DNA of 6,295 nt from Caldilineae bacterium (GTDB taxonomy: Bacteria > Chloroflexota > Anaerolineae > J102), in the NCBI GenBank assembly GCA_011176555.1, contig DUEF01000242.1, forward strand, positions 1 to 6,295, in the 5' to 3' direction. Position 1 is the first letter of the stretch. Each line of letters begins with the position of its first letter. Below, in pieces: positions 6,228 through 6,295 of this stretch. The position numbers and the translations under genes were made by a program. The notes beneath the pieces were generated by a model. The model did not search any database, was not told the DNA's origin, and saw nothing but the letters and a program-made list of their open reading frames with translations.

Positions 6228-6236
6228 TGATACAAT
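6228..6236 (+). promoter_or_regulatory. Extended -10 promoter for the gene beyond the right edge
   Basis: TGATACAAT matches TG-n-TATAAT with one mismatch and begins one base after the terminator T-run. No -35 hexamer is recognisable, because that position overlaps the terminator stem. Terminator and promoter are thus packed back to back. Confidence 0.5.
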
Positions 6237-6285
6237 ACCCCCATCGACCTCACACCATACCCACTCACCCCAAATCATCGTTACC

Positions 6286-6295
6286 ATGAACTACC
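6286..6295 (+). CDS. Possible start of the next gene, cut by the window edge
   Basis: An ATG (Met-Asn-Tyr-) lies about 50 bp after the predicted -10 element. No Shine-Dalgarno precedes it and only three codons are visible, so the product cannot be named and the start is uncertain. Confidence 0.25.

Noticed and set aside
1..6295. CRISPR arrays, tRNA or rRNA genes, insertion sequences, attachment sites
   Set aside because: I saw no regularly spaced repeats, no tRNA-like cloverleaf or rRNA segments, and no transposase or integrase motifs on either strand.

Overview
The window carries five complete, same-strand (+) protein genes of a bacterium, with nothing convincing on the minus strand. Several traits would fit a Chloroflexota (Anaerolineae-like) bacterium: moderate to high GC, promoters that look like extended -10 elements without a clear -35, and an aspartate-semialdehyde dehydrogenase of the archaeal/fungal type. 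The taxonomic call is an inference from style and is only of moderate to low confidence.

Left block (1-2264): a short pyrimidine-rich leader with a 16-bp tandem duplication precedes asd (58-1110), the archaeal/fungal-type aspartate-semialdehyde dehydrogenase that feeds lysine, threonine and methionine synthesis. After 29 bp comes a 374-residue HAD-superfamily protein (1140-2264). Its HAD motifs appear in the order III-IV-I-II instead of I-II-III-IV, which suggests a circularly permuted HAD fold. This is the most unusual object in the window.

Gap (2265-2555): about 290 bp with no supported gene. It contains a compact hairpin and other small palindromes, an extended -10 promoter (2483-2491), and a perfect 10-bp palindrome just before the next ribosome binding site.

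Right block (2556-6165): a single-domain universal stress protein (2556-2975), a MEMO1-like protein (AmmB, 3058-3900), an AMMECR1-domain protein (AmmA, 3905-4531, 4 bp after ammB) and an AMP-forming acyl-CoA synthetase (4594-6165). AmmB and AmmA are two of the three parts of the widespread but functionally unresolved 'AmmeMemoRadiSam' set; the radical-SAM partner is not in this window. No terminator is visible between 2556 and 6165, so the four genes could share the promoter near 2486. The block ends in a strong intrinsic terminator (6192-6226). A second extended -10 promoter (6228-6236) follows at once and probably serves the next gene, which may start at 6286 at the window edge.
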